DNA of 64,000 nt from Pacificispira sp033344895 (GCA_965229685.1 OZ245920.1:2232001-2296000); one strand, 5' to 3'. Shown: positions 8,673 to 17,495, counted from the stretch's first letter. The notes: generated by a model not told the origin, from the letters alone. Numbers and translations: made by a program.

Positions 8673-9638
8673 CTAGAGTTCCGCCGTCACTACTTCCCCG
8701 TGGCGCTGCGCAAGATCGGCCGCAACGGACGCGACTGCGAGATCCTGCAACCCGACACCGGTCCCATCGAACAGCGTAACTTCCGCTTCAGACGTCCGGC
8801 CCGGATGCGTCCCGTTGACGACGGCGCCGATCGGCGTGATGGCCGCCGGGTCCAGCAGGCCGGCGGCGACCGCATGCTGCGTCTCACCGATGGTCACGGA
8901 TTGGGCGACCTCATCGGTGAAGACGGAGGCGGCGGCCACCAGAGCCGGGTCCAGTTCCTGCTTTCCTTTGGTGTCGGTCCCCATGCAGGCGATATGTGTG
9001 CCCGGCCTGATCCAGTCCCGCATCAGCAGAGGCTCATGGGCTGACGTGACGGTGATGATGACGTCCGCCTGCGCACCCAGCGACTCCCGATCGACAGCTT
9101 CGAAGGGCAGACCCAACTCATCGGCCACGGCTGCGAGAGATGGCAGCATCTCCGCATGAAGATTCCAGGCAACGACCTTTTCGAAGTCCCGCTGTTCTGC
9201 GGCGGCTCTTAGCTGGAAGGTCGCCTGGTGCCCTGCCCCGATCATGCCGAGGACCCGGGCATCCTGGCGTGCCAAATGGGCGATGGAAACGGCGCTGGCG
9301 GCGGCCGTACGAGCCGCCGTCAGATAATTGCCGCCGACCAGGGCCTTCAACCGCCCGGTATCCGGGTCGAACAGGATGACCGTGGACTGGTGGTTGGTCA
9401 GGCCGTTTTCCACATTTCCGGGCCAGTAGCCGCCCGACTTGACGCCCAGGACCAGCCCCGCGCGATCAAAACCTGACTTGAAGCCATAGAGAGCATCGGC
9501 ATGGCCGATGGCCTCCCGGACGACAGGGAAGTTGCTGGCCTCCCCCTTTGCCATGGCGCCGAACACGGCCTCCACCGCGGCGTATGCGTCGGCACGTCCG
9601 ACCACACGCCGGCACGTCTCTTCCGATACGATCAGCAT
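8673..9638 (-). CDS. bhcD: Iminosuccinate reductase (ornithine cyclodeaminase family)
   Basis: The 321-residue protein has the ornithine cyclodeaminase/mu-crystallin fold: GLVLGVKSGGYWPGN, NYLTAARTAAASA, the nucleotide-binding VLGMIGAGHQA, and a late substrate region with ITPIGAVVNG. Position as last gene of a four-gene bhc set identifies it as BhcD, which reduces iminosuccinate to L-aspartate with NADH. ATG 9638 was chosen because it follows the bhcC stop by 10 bases. The longer frame would run into bhcC. Confidence 0.9.
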   Translation of the reverse strand: MLIVSEETCRRVVGRADAYAAVEAVFGAMAKGEASNFPVVREAIGHADALYGFKSGFDRAGLVLGVKSGGYWPGNVENGLTNHQSTVILFDPDTGRLKALVGGNYLTAARTAAASAVSIAHLARQDARVLGMIGAGHQATFQLRAAAEQRDFEKVVAWNLHAEMLPSLAAVADELGLPFEAVDRESLGAQADVIITVTSAHEPLLMRDWIRPGTHIACMGTDTKGKQELDPALVAAASVFTDEVAQSVTIGETQHAVAAGLLDPAAITPIGAVVNGTHPGRTSEAEVTLFDGTGVGLQDLAVASVAADLAQRHGEVVTAEL

Positions 9639-9648
9639 GACCGGCCCC

Positions 9649-10812
9649 TCAATACGCCTTGCCGCGCGCCGTGATCGGCCAGAGCGTCTCGACCTTCCCG
9701 CCCCGAACGCCGACATACCAGTCGTGAACGTTGCAGGTCGGATCGCAATGACCGGGAACCAGACGAAGTTTCTCGTTGATCGCTAGCTTACCGTCGGGAT
9801 CGGCGATCACACCATGTTCGTCCGAGCACTTCACATATTCGACGTCGCTTCGGCCGAACACGACGGGCAGTCCGGAATCGACGCTCTGTGCCTTCAGACC
9901 GGCATCGCAGATCGCCTTGTCCGCCTTCGCGTGACTCATGACGGATGTCAGGATGAACAGGGCGTTCTCCCATTCCCCCTGATCGATGCGGTTGCCGTCC
10001 TTGTCCAGAATACGCCCGTAATCCGCATCCATGAAGGCGTAGGAACCGCATTGCAGCTCGTTATAGACACCGGACGCGCCCTCGAAATAATACGACCCGG
10101 TGCCGCCGCCCCCGACAATGTCGCAGTCCAGACCTTCCGGTTTCAACGCCTGAACCGCGTCCGTCACCATCGCGACAGCGATGTCGATCTTCGCCTTTCG
10201 GTCTTCGTAACGGTCAAGGTGCTGCATCGCGCCCTGATAGGCCTGAATGCCGCCGAACCTGAGGCCCGGCGCGGCATCGATCGCCTTGGCGATGGCGACA
10301 ACTTCAGCCGTTTCGGTCACGCCGCATCGCCCTGCGCCGCAGTCGATCTCGACCAGACACTCGATTTCCGTCCCATGCTTCTGCGCGGCCGCCGACAGGT
10401 CGGCGACGTTCGTCAGGTCGTCGACGCAGCAAAGCGTCCGCACCCCTAATGTCGGCAGACGGGCCAGACGGTCGATCTTGGCGGGATCCCGAACCTGATT
10501 GGAGACAAGGATGTCCTTCACCCCGGCCCGGGCAAAGGCCTCCGCCTCCGAGACCTTCTGGCAGCAGATGCCGGACGCATCGCCATGTTCGATCTGATAC
10601 AGGGCCACATCGGCGGATTTGTGCATTTTGCCGTGCACGCGGTGCCGCACGCCGGCTTCCCGGCAGAAGTCGCGCATCTTGGCGACGTTGCGTTCGAATG
10701 CATCCAGGTCGACGACCAGACAAGGCGTCTGAATGTCCGCTTCGTCCATTCCGACTGCGGCCGGCACGTCATATCCGACTTCCAGGGTCGAGAAATCCAG
10801 TCTGTTGCTCAT
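9649..10812 (-). CDS. bhcC: beta-hydroxyaspartate aldolase
   Basis: This 387-residue PLP enzyme has the D-threonine aldolase/alanine racemase fold. The Schiff-base lysine is probably K62 in RVHGKMHKS, and the metal site is VPGHCDPTCN near the C-terminus. In the bhc cycle it condenses glycine and glyoxylate to beta-hydroxyaspartate. ATG 10812 has a good AGGAG six bases upstream and gives a 387-residue product. An alternative GTG 18 bases upstream would overlap bhcB. Order bhcA-B-C-D supports the name over D-threonine aldolase. Confidence 0.92.
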   Translation of the reverse strand: MSNRLDFSTLEVGYDVPAAVGMDEADIQTPCLVVDLDAFERNVAKMRDFCREAGVRHRVHGKMHKSADVALYQIEHGDASGICCQKVSEAEAFARAGVKDILVSNQVRDPAKIDRLARLPTLGVRTLCCVDDLTNVADLSAAAQKHGTEIECLVEIDCGAGRCGVTETAEVVAIAKAIDAAPGLRFGGIQAYQGAMQHLDRYEDRKAKIDIAVAMVTDAVQALKPEGLDCDIVGGGGTGSYYFEGASGVYNELQCGSYAFMDADYGRILDKDGNRIDQGEWENALFILTSVMSHAKADKAICDAGLKAQSVDSGLPVVFGRSDVEYVKCSDEHGVIADPDGKLAINEKLRLVPGHCDPTCNVHDWYVGVRGGKVETLWPITARGKAY

Positions 10813-10826
10813 TGGTGTCTCCTGTT

Positions 10827-11807
10827 TCACGCAGCCAGTGCTTGAGGGTTCAGCCAGGGCAGCTTGTCGAGGTCGACATTGCCACCGGTTACGACGATGC
10901 CGACACGCTTGCCGGCGAACACATCGCGGTTCTTCAGAACGGTTGCGAGCGGCACCGCGCTGGAAGGTTCCATGACGATCTTCAGCCGCTGCCAGGTCAG
11001 TCGCATCGCCTCGACGATTTCCTCCTCGGTCGCGGTCAGTACGTCGGTGACATGGGACGAAACGAAGTGCCAGGTCAGGTCCTTCAGCGGTACCTTCAGC
11101 CCGTCGGCCACCGTTTCAGGGGCGTCGTCCGCGATGATGTGGCCCGCCTTGAAGGATCGGCAGGCATCATCCGCATTCTTCGGTTCCGCCGCATAGATCT
11201 CGACATGACCGGCGATGCTGGACAGGGTCAGGCAGGTGCCCGACACCATGCCGCCGCCGCCGATCGGTGCGACCACGGCGTCGAGACCGTCGACCTGCTC
11301 CGTCAGTTCCAGGGAACAGGTGCCCTGCCCGGCAATGACCCGGGGATCGTTATAGGGGTGAACGAATTCCGCCCCGGTCTCGGCGACGACATCGGCGAAG
11401 ACCGCCTCCCGCGACGACGTCGATGGTTCGCATTCGACGATCCGCCCGCCATAGCCCCGCACGGCCGCCTTCTTTGCCTCGGGCGCCGTTCTCGGCATCA
11501 CGACCGTCACCGGAATACCCCGGCGGCCCGCCGCATAGGACAGTGACAGCGCATGATTGCCGGAGGAATGGGTGGCAACCCCGATACGGGCCCTGGCCTC
11601 ATCCAGCCCGAACACGGCATTGGATGCGCCGCGCACCTTGAACGCCCCGGCCTTCTGAAAGTTCTCGCACTTGAAGAACAGCTTGGCGCCGGTCAGTTCA
11701 TCGAGATATCCGGACGTCAGGACCGGAGTCCGATGAATATGCGGGGCAATCCGGGATCTTGCCGCCAGGACATCGTCATAAGTCGGAATCTGCATTGCGT
11801 CCCCCAT
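10827..11807 (-). CDS. bhcB: erythro-beta-hydroxyaspartate dehydratase
   Basis: The protein (326 residues, or 322 from the second ATG at 11795) is a fold-type II PLP dehydratase of the serine/threonine dehydratase family. The PLP lysine is K57 in GAFKVRGASN, the phosphate loop is PIGGGGMVSG, and HSSGNHALSLSYAA is intact. In the bhc cycle it converts beta-hydroxyaspartate to iminosuccinate. The 11795 start (MQIPTYDDV) would suit related proteins and has GGGGGA just upstream, so the exact start is open. It begins 4 bases after bhcA. Confidence 0.92.
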   Translation of the reverse strand: MGDAMQIPTYDDVLAARSRIAPHIHRTPVLTSGYLDELTGAKLFFKCENFQKAGAFKVRGASNAVFGLDEARARIGVATHSSGNHALSLSYAAGRRGIPVTVVMPRTAPEAKKAAVRGYGGRIVECEPSTSSREAVFADVVAETGAEFVHPYNDPRVIAGQGTCSLELTEQVDGLDAVVAPIGGGGMVSGTCLTLSSIAGHVEIYAAEPKNADDACRSFKAGHIIADDAPETVADGLKVPLKDLTWHFVSSHVTDVLTATEEEIVEAMRLTWQRLKIVMEPSSAVPLATVLKNRDVFAGKRVGIVVTGGNVDLDKLPWLNPQALAA

Positions 11808-11811
11808 GTCG

Positions 11812-13023
11812 TCAGGCCGCCGCGCTCTGGGCCGCGCCCGAGCCCCGGCGATAGATATCCTGTGCAGCCGCCACGCCGCTGCCGAGTTCGATCGGATAGC
11901 CGAGATCCTTCATCGCCATTTCGATGACGGAGAGGCCGGACAAAGCGAGCGAGTCCGGCAGGGAGCCGAGATGGCCGATCCGAAAGGCCTTGCCTGCCAT
12001 CTGCCCCAGACCGACCCCGAACGAGACGCCGTAGGCCTCATAGGCATGATTGACGAGGGCGTTCCCGTCGAACCCGCCAGGAACCAGAATGGCGCTTACC
12101 GAGTCGGAATAGAGCTCCGGCCGCTTGGCACAGAGTGACAGTCCCCAGGCCGCGACGGCTGCCCGAACACCTTCCGCGACGCGACGGTGGCGGGCGAAAA
12201 CGTTATCCAGCCCTTCCTCCAGAAGCACGGATACACTGTCCTTCAGGCCCAGCATCAGTTGCAGCGCCGGCGTATAGGGATATCCGCCCTTTGCATTGGC
12301 GGCGAGCATGTCGCGAAGATCGAAATAGCAACGTCGACATTGCGCCGTCTCGCAGGCGGCCAGGGCCTTCGGGCTGATAGCAACGATTGCCAGGCCGGCC
12401 GGCAACATGAACCCTTTCTGAGATCCGGTGATGGCGATGTCCACGCCCCATTCGTCCATCCGGAAATCCATGGAACCCAGCGAACTGACACAGTCGACAT
12501 AGAGAAGCGCCGGGTGATCGGCCCCGTCGATTGCCCGGCGCACCGCGGCGATGTCGCTGACGACACCGGTCGCGGTTTCGTTATGGGTAACCAGCACGGC
12601 CTTGATCGTCTGGCCGGCATCGTCACGCAGCCGTTCCGCGAAGCGATCCGCAGGCGCGCCCTCCCCCCATTCGCAATCCATGACTTCAACATCCAGCGCC
12701 AGACGCTCGCACAGGTCGATCCAGCGTTGGGAGAACATGCCGTAGCGGGCCACCAGGACCCGGTCACCAGGCGACAGGGTATTGCTGATCGCCGCTTCCC
12801 ATCCTCCGGTCCCGGACCCGGGGAAGGTTATGACCTGCCCGGCTTCGGTGCGGAATACCTGCTTCAGGTCGTCCAGCAGCGGTCCCAACAGGTCCACGAA
12901 ATCCGGCGCCCGATGGTCCGCCGTCTGGGCGCACATGGCCAGCCTGAAACGATCCGGCATATTTGTCGGGCCGGGAATAAAGACCGGGTTCTGGCCACTG
13001 AACACGGGAAGATGCGCGTTCAT
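11812..13023 (-). CDS. bhcA: Aspartate-glyoxylate aminotransferase
   Basis: This 403-residue class V aminotransferase (serine-glyoxylate aminotransferase fold) starts with NPVFIPGPTNMP and carries the PLP lysine K203 in TGSQKGFMLPAG. As first gene of bhcABCD it should transfer the amino group of aspartate to glyoxylate, giving glycine and oxaloacetate. ATG 13023 is preceded by AGGAAGG at good spacing. An 11-codon longer frame lacks such a site. The operon is divergent from bhcR. Confidence 0.92.
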   Translation of the reverse strand: MNAHLPVFSGQNPVFIPGPTNMPDRFRLAMCAQTADHRAPDFVDLLGPLLDDLKQVFRTEAGQVITFPGSGTGGWEAAISNTLSPGDRVLVARYGMFSQRWIDLCERLALDVEVMDCEWGEGAPADRFAERLRDDAGQTIKAVLVTHNETATGVVSDIAAVRRAIDGADHPALLYVDCVSSLGSMDFRMDEWGVDIAITGSQKGFMLPAGLAIVAISPKALAACETAQCRRCYFDLRDMLAANAKGGYPYTPALQLMLGLKDSVSVLLEEGLDNVFARHRRVAEGVRAAVAAWGLSLCAKRPELYSDSVSAILVPGGFDGNALVNHAYEAYGVSFGVGLGQMAGKAFRIGHLGSLPDSLALSGLSVIEMAMKDLGYPIELGSGVAAAQDIYRRGSGAAQSAAA

Positions 13024-13280
13024 GTCTGAATCCTTCCTGTCGCAATTTTCTGTCACGGGCCGATGCGGCCTCGTTGCATGATGACGATACCGGCACCGTT
13101 ATCGGCGTCAATTTTTCTGGAAAGTTTTTCTATTTTATTTTGAAATTATTATATTGTTGATTTCACACAATATTTTTGTTTTCATTTTTGCTCATAATCC
13201 AAATATGGAAAAGAAATTCACTTTGGAAATGGCCCTGCCGGCGTCATGATGGACGTCATGAGACAGGAAGGAAACGCGTC
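13024..13280. promoter_or_regulatory. bhcA-bhcR divergent promoter region with inverted repeat
   Basis: This 257-base gap between two divergent starts is far more AT-rich than the flanking genes between about 13108 and 13220. It contains an inverted repeat at 13151-13173 (arms ATATTGT and ACAATAT around nine bases), a plausible IclR-family operator. The assignment to BhcR is inferred from position. Confidence 0.6.
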
Positions 13281-14129
13281 ATGACAGCTTCACCGGAACC
13301 GTCGACCCGGCGCCGCGGACGGCCCCGCAGTGCCGCACCGGACAGCGAGGAAGGGACGGTTCGCGCCCTCGACCGCGGCATTCAGTTGCTGCGCATCCTG
13401 GCCAAGCACGGCAGCCTGAACCTGACGGATCTGTCGCTTCATGTCGGCATGCCGCCGTCTACCGTTCACCGCCTGCTGATGACGCTGAAGAACCGGCAGC
13501 TCGTCGATTTCGAACCCGCCCCGCAGGTCTGGAAGATCGGCATCGAGGCGTTTCGGATCGGCAATGCCTTCATCCTGCGCAGCAATCTGGTCGAAGCGGG
13601 GTTCGAGGTCATGCGCTGGCTGGTTCAGGAAACGGGGGAGACGGCCAATCTCGGCATTATCGACGATGGATATGTCGTCTTTCTGAGCCAGGTCGAGACC
13701 CCGCATCCGATCCGGGCCTTTTTTCCGCCGGGAACACGCGGGCCGATCCATGCGTCCGGCGTGGGCAAGATGATGCTGGCCGAAATGCCCCCGCAGGAGG
13801 CGGAGGCCATCCTGCGCCGTCGCGGTCTGGCCGAACTCACCCCCAAAACCGTCGTGGTATCCAGTGACATGTTTGCGCAACTGGAAACGATTCGACGCCA
13901 GGGTTGGTCTCTGGACGACGAGGAAAGCCATGTCGGGATGCGCTGCATCGCGGCGCCGATCTACAACGCTTTCGGCAAGGCCGTCGCCGGTGTCTCGATC
14001 TCCGGACCGGCGGCGCGCATCACGGAAGCCACCACCCATGACCTCGCCGCCACCGTCAAACGCGCCGCGGCGACCATCACCGACAAGCTCGGCGGCGAGC
14101 CCCGCGCCCCGGTCGCCGAAATCCGATAA
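13281..14129 (+). CDS. bhcR: IclR-family regulator of the beta-hydroxyaspartate cycle
   Basis: This 282-residue protein has a basic, disordered N-terminus (RRRGRPRS), an IclR winged helix-turn-helix at about 25-85 (LTDLSLHVGMPPSTVHRLL) and a C-terminal effector domain (HASGVGKMMLAE, GMRCIAAPIYNAFGKAVAGV). ATG 13281 is preceded by AGGAAGGAAA. Frames extending upstream fall in AT-rich DNA. Divergence from bhcABCD matches the known position of BhcR, a glyoxylate-responsive regulator. Confidence 0.9.
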   Translation: MTASPEPSTRRRGRPRSAAPDSEEGTVRALDRGIQLLRILAKHGSLNLTDLSLHVGMPPSTVHRLLMTLKNRQLVDFEPAPQVWKIGIEAFRIGNAFILRSNLVEAGFEVMRWLVQETGETANLGIIDDGYVVFLSQVETPHPIRAFFPPGTRGPIHASGVGKMMLAEMPPQEAEAILRRRGLAELTPKTVVVSSDMFAQLETIRRQGWSLDDEESHVGMRCIAAPIYNAFGKAVAGVSISGPAARITEATTHDLAATVKRAAATITDKLGGEPRAPVAEIR

Positions 14130-14188
14130 CCCCCGACTCGCCATCAACCGGCCAAACCGGAAGAGCGCTGGAGTTCAATCTCAGGGAA

Positions 14189-14208
14189 AAGTGGCGACCC
14201 CTACGGGA
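14189..14208. repeat. att-like direct repeat, left copy (tRNA-Glu 3' end)
   Basis: AAGTGGCGACCCCTACGGGA occurs here and again at 15074-15093. The sequence is the complement of the 3' end of a tRNA-Glu gene including CCA. Similarity stops at the last base given. It looks like one side of a tRNA-targeted integration site. Confidence 0.7.
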
Positions 14209-14260
14209 GGGGATCACACATCAACTCAACCTGTTGAAACTACTGACAATTTCGTCTTTA

Positions 14261-14298
14261 TTGTTGTCCACAAACCCTGTTGACCATTGTGTACAACA
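14261..14298. repeat. Imperfect inverted repeat, left arm
   Basis: This arm (starts TTGTTGTCCA, ends GTGTACAACA) matches the reverse complement of 15003-15036 with a few mismatches and a short gap. Both arms lie just inside the two att-like repeats. They could be arm-type integrase binding sites or ends of a small element. Confidence 0.5.
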
Positions 14299-14340
14299 TA
14301 CCTCGAGCCGCCCGACGTGTCCATCTCATCACAACATGGT

Positions 14341-14997
14341 TCACGCAGCAGCGCGCCTCTTCACCGAGCGCAGGAGGCCCACTAGCTCCTTCACATCTGC
14401 TGCCTCGAAGACGCCACTGACACCCTTATCGTCCAGGTCGGTGAATGGGCTTTCGTAGAGGAACTTCGGGTCAATATAACCGCGTTCGGTCAGGTGGTTC
14501 ACGATCAGGTCAATGAACTCTGTCTGGTCTGCGGTTAGGTTCTCCGCGCTTGCGAAGCGTCCCAGGGCGCGTTTAGCCGCCTCTCGGTCCAACCCCAGCA
14601 CGGACCGCAGGAAGACACCCAGGCCCTCCTCTCCGGACACCTGTGCCACTTCTTCCGGCGCTCCAACACCAGCCTCGATGAACATGCGCTGAAGCTCGTC
14701 CAGGTCTTGTGGTGTGAGCTGTTCGTCCCTCCGGATCTTCTGAAGCGTGATGTGGTCCTTCTCCGAGTCGAGGAAGTGCCGAACCTTCTGCATGAAGCGG
14801 TTCTTGTCGGTGCCTGTGCCGATCTCCGGCAGGGTGATCGCCGTCCCCTGCCCCTCGCGGATTTCCTTGCCGTAGGGTCTCCCGGTCTTGGGGTTCGTGT
14901 AGCCGATCAGCGCTTCCGGCGTCCGCATACGGAAGCACCAGCCCTTGCGGCCTTTGGGCTGATATAGGAACTCGGTTTCCAGCACGTCTTTACCCAT
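14341..14997 (-). pseudogene. Chimeric ORF: integrase N-terminus joined to HsdR C-terminus
   Basis: From ATG 14997 the frame begins GKDVLETEFLYQPKGRKGW and PEALIGYTNPKTGRPYGKEI, which resembles the N-terminal arm domain of a tyrosine recombinase. After about 50-60 residues it changes to the C-terminal domain of a type I restriction HsdR subunit of the EcoEI kind (RFMQKVRHFL, FLRSVLGLDREAAKRALGRF, DLIVNHLTERGYIDP, LYESPFTDL). The frame could also start upstream at 15036. The catalytic parts of both proteins are absent. I infer a deletion that fused two ends of a former island. Whether it is expressed is unknown. Confidence 0.65.
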
Positions 14998-15002
14998 ATC
15001 CG

Positions 15003-15036
15003 TGTTGTACACAGTGGACAACGGATTGGACAACAA
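15003..15036. repeat. Imperfect inverted repeat, right arm
   Basis: Partner of 14261-14298 in opposite orientation. It begins TGTTGTACAC and ends GGACAACAA. It sits between the start of the chimeric ORF and the tRNA-Glu fragment. Confidence 0.5.
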
Positions 15037-15076
15037 CGTTCCGGATTCGTGAGCTATTTCAATATGTTAGGAGAAG

Positions 15077-15125
15077 TGGCGACCCCTACGGGATTCGAAC
15101 CCGTGTTGCCGCCGTGAAAGGGCGG
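15077..15125 (-). pseudogene. tRNA-Glu (TTC) 3' half, truncated
   Basis: On the minus strand the sequence shows the anticodon stem-loop CCGCC-CTTTCAC-GGCGG (anticodon TTC), the T-arm GGTTCGAATCC, the acceptor 3' strand and CCA. Upstream of the anticodon stem the sequence no longer resembles a tRNA, so the D-arm and 5' acceptor strand are missing. This is typical of the duplicated 3' piece left by an integrative element and is not a functional tRNA gene. A 20-base copy is at 14189. Confidence 0.8.
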
Positions 15126-15303
15126 TGAAAACGCAGAAAACTATTTCAAACTGTTATGTTCGTTTCGCGCCGATTATAAGGGGTTGTGCTCGCAGAATTC
15201 TGTTCCTTCTGAAGAGACTCTATATCGCCGGACCACTAATGTGGGGTGGACCAAACCTTTGACCTAATGCTGTGGACGGTCCCCGCCACTACGTTGATAC
15301 GCC

Positions 15304-15769
15304 GAACGGATACATTCGAAGGCTGCTGATCCATGGAGCACGATCGTGTGTCATGCACATGAACCGGGAGTCCCATACCCTAGGCTCCTGGCTCACGGAA
15401 CTGGAGAAGCGCATGCACCCGAACAAGGTGGTCGTCGCACTTGCAAACAAGCTTGCCCGGATCGCTTGGGCTATCCTCACGAGGCCGGGTGTTCTCTACA
15501 TGCGAACGAGGGAGACCAACGCGATCTAACAAACTCTATCGCTCGCACCGCATTGCAAGAGGCGTGATGACCGAATGGCAGATCGACCTCGGGTAAGCCA
15601 GACGCAAAAAAACGGGATCTGATCCCGAAGCAACTAAGTTGGAACCCGAGGGGCGGATCTCATCAAGGCCTGGTCGCCAAAAGCGGCTGACCGATCGGAG
15701 GCCGGATACATTTACGCAAGCCAAGCAGGCTCGTCACAAACCTTGCAGCAGCGGGGCGGACCATACATT
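15304..15769 (+). mobile_element. IS110/IS1111-type fragment, inverted copy
   Basis: This stretch is a near-identical inverted copy of 18585-19050. It holds the last 70 or so codons of the transposase (YIRRLLIHGARSCVMHMNRE to the stop at 15529) and the whole 235-base 3' noncoding end with the terminal GGCGGACCAT. The 5' two thirds of the transposase gene are missing. It abuts the IS3 orfA remnant, and its twin is next to orfB-bearing DNA, which suggests recombination between the copies. Confidence 0.85.
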
Positions 15770-16031
15770 TTTTGACAGGACATCCTGCAACAGCGCCTTG
15801 TCGAGCGTCAGATCGGCCACGATCTTCTTCAGACGATTGTTCTCGTCTTCCAACTGACGCAGCCGCTTCATCTCCGACGGCAGGAGCCCCGCATACTTCT
15901 TACGCCAGTTATAGAACGTCGCCTGGCTCACGCCCGCCTTCCGGCACACCTCCGCCACCGACGTCCCCTCATCCGCCTGCTTCAAAACAAACGCAATCTG
16001 TGCTTACGAAAACTTCGATGCCTTCATGGAA
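15770..16031 (-). pseudogene. IS3-family transposase OrfA remnant
   Basis: The minus strand reads MKASKFS, a stop codon (TAA), then AQIAFVLKQADEG, CRKAGVSQATFYNWRKKYAG and the leucine-zipper LRQLEDENNRLKKIVADL, ending in LQDVLSKN where IS110 DNA begins. Related OrfA proteins read through the stop position with an aspartate, so this copy carries a nonsense change. Its 3' end is cut by the IS110-type element. The matching OrfB is 4 kb away on the other strand. Confidence 0.85.
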
Positions 16032-16187
16032 ACCGCCTCAGTCCATCTCATGGGACATAATTGGAAAATTCCAGCTCAAAATGGTCCGATTCTTTGGGGG
16101 CAGATCAGCTTCGGGTCGCAGGTCAGACGCTCGGTTGATTAGGCGACTCCCATTGGTACCGTATCAAAAATACATGATCGAATGGGA

Positions 16188-17495
16188 TCACTCTGCGGCG
16201 GTATTCCCATCCAGGACAGGTTCGAGGCCGAGTTCAGACGCTAAACGCTCAACCGCGACAGCGACGCCATACCCGTTCCAATGGGTGTCGTCTCGCCAAA
16301 AGGTGGTCTTGTTCTCGGCGATGAGCGTGTTCGAGCGCTCTATGAGATCGGGCGTAAGGTCAGTGGCCGAGACTCCATACCGTATTGCTAGGGACGAAAG
16401 ATACTCCCATTGGGCGTGGGGAAGCGCGCCACTGAGCCGCCTTTCCTTTTCCATATAAGCTTCATACTGCGTGTCGATCACGGCTTTGTCGAAAAATTCG
16501 TGGTAGACTCGATATTTCGTCGGGACGAAAAAGATATGTTCGATGACGTCAGCGTGCTGTTCCAGAAACGCTTCGTGTTCCGGGTTGCCCTCAAACTCCT
16601 CTCGTTCCGCTACGTGATACGCGTAACGGTTCAACACGAAAAGCGGCCGGTCGGCGACTTCAAATCGTGAACAGTTCCTGGACAAATCCACGCGTTCCGA
16701 CTCTCCAACACGAGCCCTGAGGACGGAGATGAATCGGAACGATGGAATCGAGTAAAGATAGCCTGTTGCGCGGTCCTTCACGCTCCTCAACGGCTTAGTA
16801 TTCTGGTCGTCCCTGTACTCGCGAAAATCATTACCCTCGAAAAAGAACACAACGAACCGAGCCCGTCCGTCCGACAACTTAGACATTTGATCGATATAGG
16901 AGGAATAATCTGACACATAGCCGGGAAAAGCCGCGCTGTAGGAAAGGAATCCGTACCGTACTAGCAACTGAGCGACGATCGTATCGCTCTGCGTCATGCC
17001 GTTACCGACAACGAAAGAGTCTCCCACCAATACGATCTCCTGATCCGCATAGTCCCAGTCGTTCCGATATCCCAACGAGTCGGTCGAGAACGTGATCTCA
17101 CGTCGCTCTACTTCGGTGACGCCGCACACACGCGCGAGGTTACCAGGCAGGTCGGACATCAAAACGGACCGATCAGGCCTGTACCGATTCAAGCCATGCG
17201 CTAGTGAAAGATGATGCTCCGGTTGAGAAAACGCCAATTGCCCAAAACTCGGTACTAAAACGATCAGATTGATAAGGCACGCCGAAACCAATATTGAGAT
17301 AGAAACCAACGATAGGCTGCTCGGAGGAAAAATCGCCAATAAAGCCAAGATGACCCCAAGATACAGAGCCGCCCCTTCAAGAGGAAGCGTCAATGTCGCG
17401 AGCGCAATAGCTGCCATGCAGGCCGATATGACGAAAAACGCTAACGCACCCCACGACCTCGCAGTGGCTGTCGAACTACTAAATGGCATCCCCAT
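16188..17495 (-). CDS. AlgX/AlgJ-like SGNH acetyltransferase-type membrane protein
   Basis: The 435-residue protein begins with about three hydrophobic segments (residues 15-85), followed by a periplasmic SGNH domain. The nucleophile motif is VLVGDSFVVGNG (S160), and the catalytic Asp-His pair is in DDTHWNGYG near the C-terminus, as in AlgX/AlgJ polysaccharide O-acetyltransferases. It probably acetylates an exported glycan. ATG 17489 is an alternative start with better spacing to GGAGG. The gene lies between IS remnants in a segment that appears inverted. Its codon use is less GC-rich than the bhc region. Confidence 0.75.
   Translation of the reverse strand: MGMPFSSSTATARSWGALAFFVISACMAAIALATLTLPLEGAALYLGVILALLAIFPPSSLSLVSISILVSACLINLIVLVPSFGQLAFSQPEHHLSLAHGLNRYRPDRSVLMSDLPGNLARVCGVTEVERREITFSTDSLGYRNDWDYADQEIVLVGDSFVVGNGMTQSDTIVAQLLVRYGFLSYSAAFPGYVSDYSSYIDQMSKLSDGRARFVVFFFEGNDFREYRDDQNTKPLRSVKDRATGYLYSIPSFRFISVLRARVGESERVDLSRNCSRFEVADRPLFVLNRYAYHVAEREEFEGNPEHEAFLEQHADVIEHIFFVPTKYRVYHEFFDKAVIDTQYEAYMEKERRLSGALPHAQWEYLSSLAIRYGVSATDLTPDLIERSNTLIAENKTTFWRDDTHWNGYGVAVAVERLASELGLEPVLDGNTAAE

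Noticed and set aside
10449..11546. 365-codon plus-strand frame opposite bhcC/bhcB
   Set aside because: Shadow of the bhc genes; no motif.
15077..15125. Functional tRNA-Glu gene
   Set aside because: The D-arm and 5' acceptor strand are missing, so it cannot form a tRNA.
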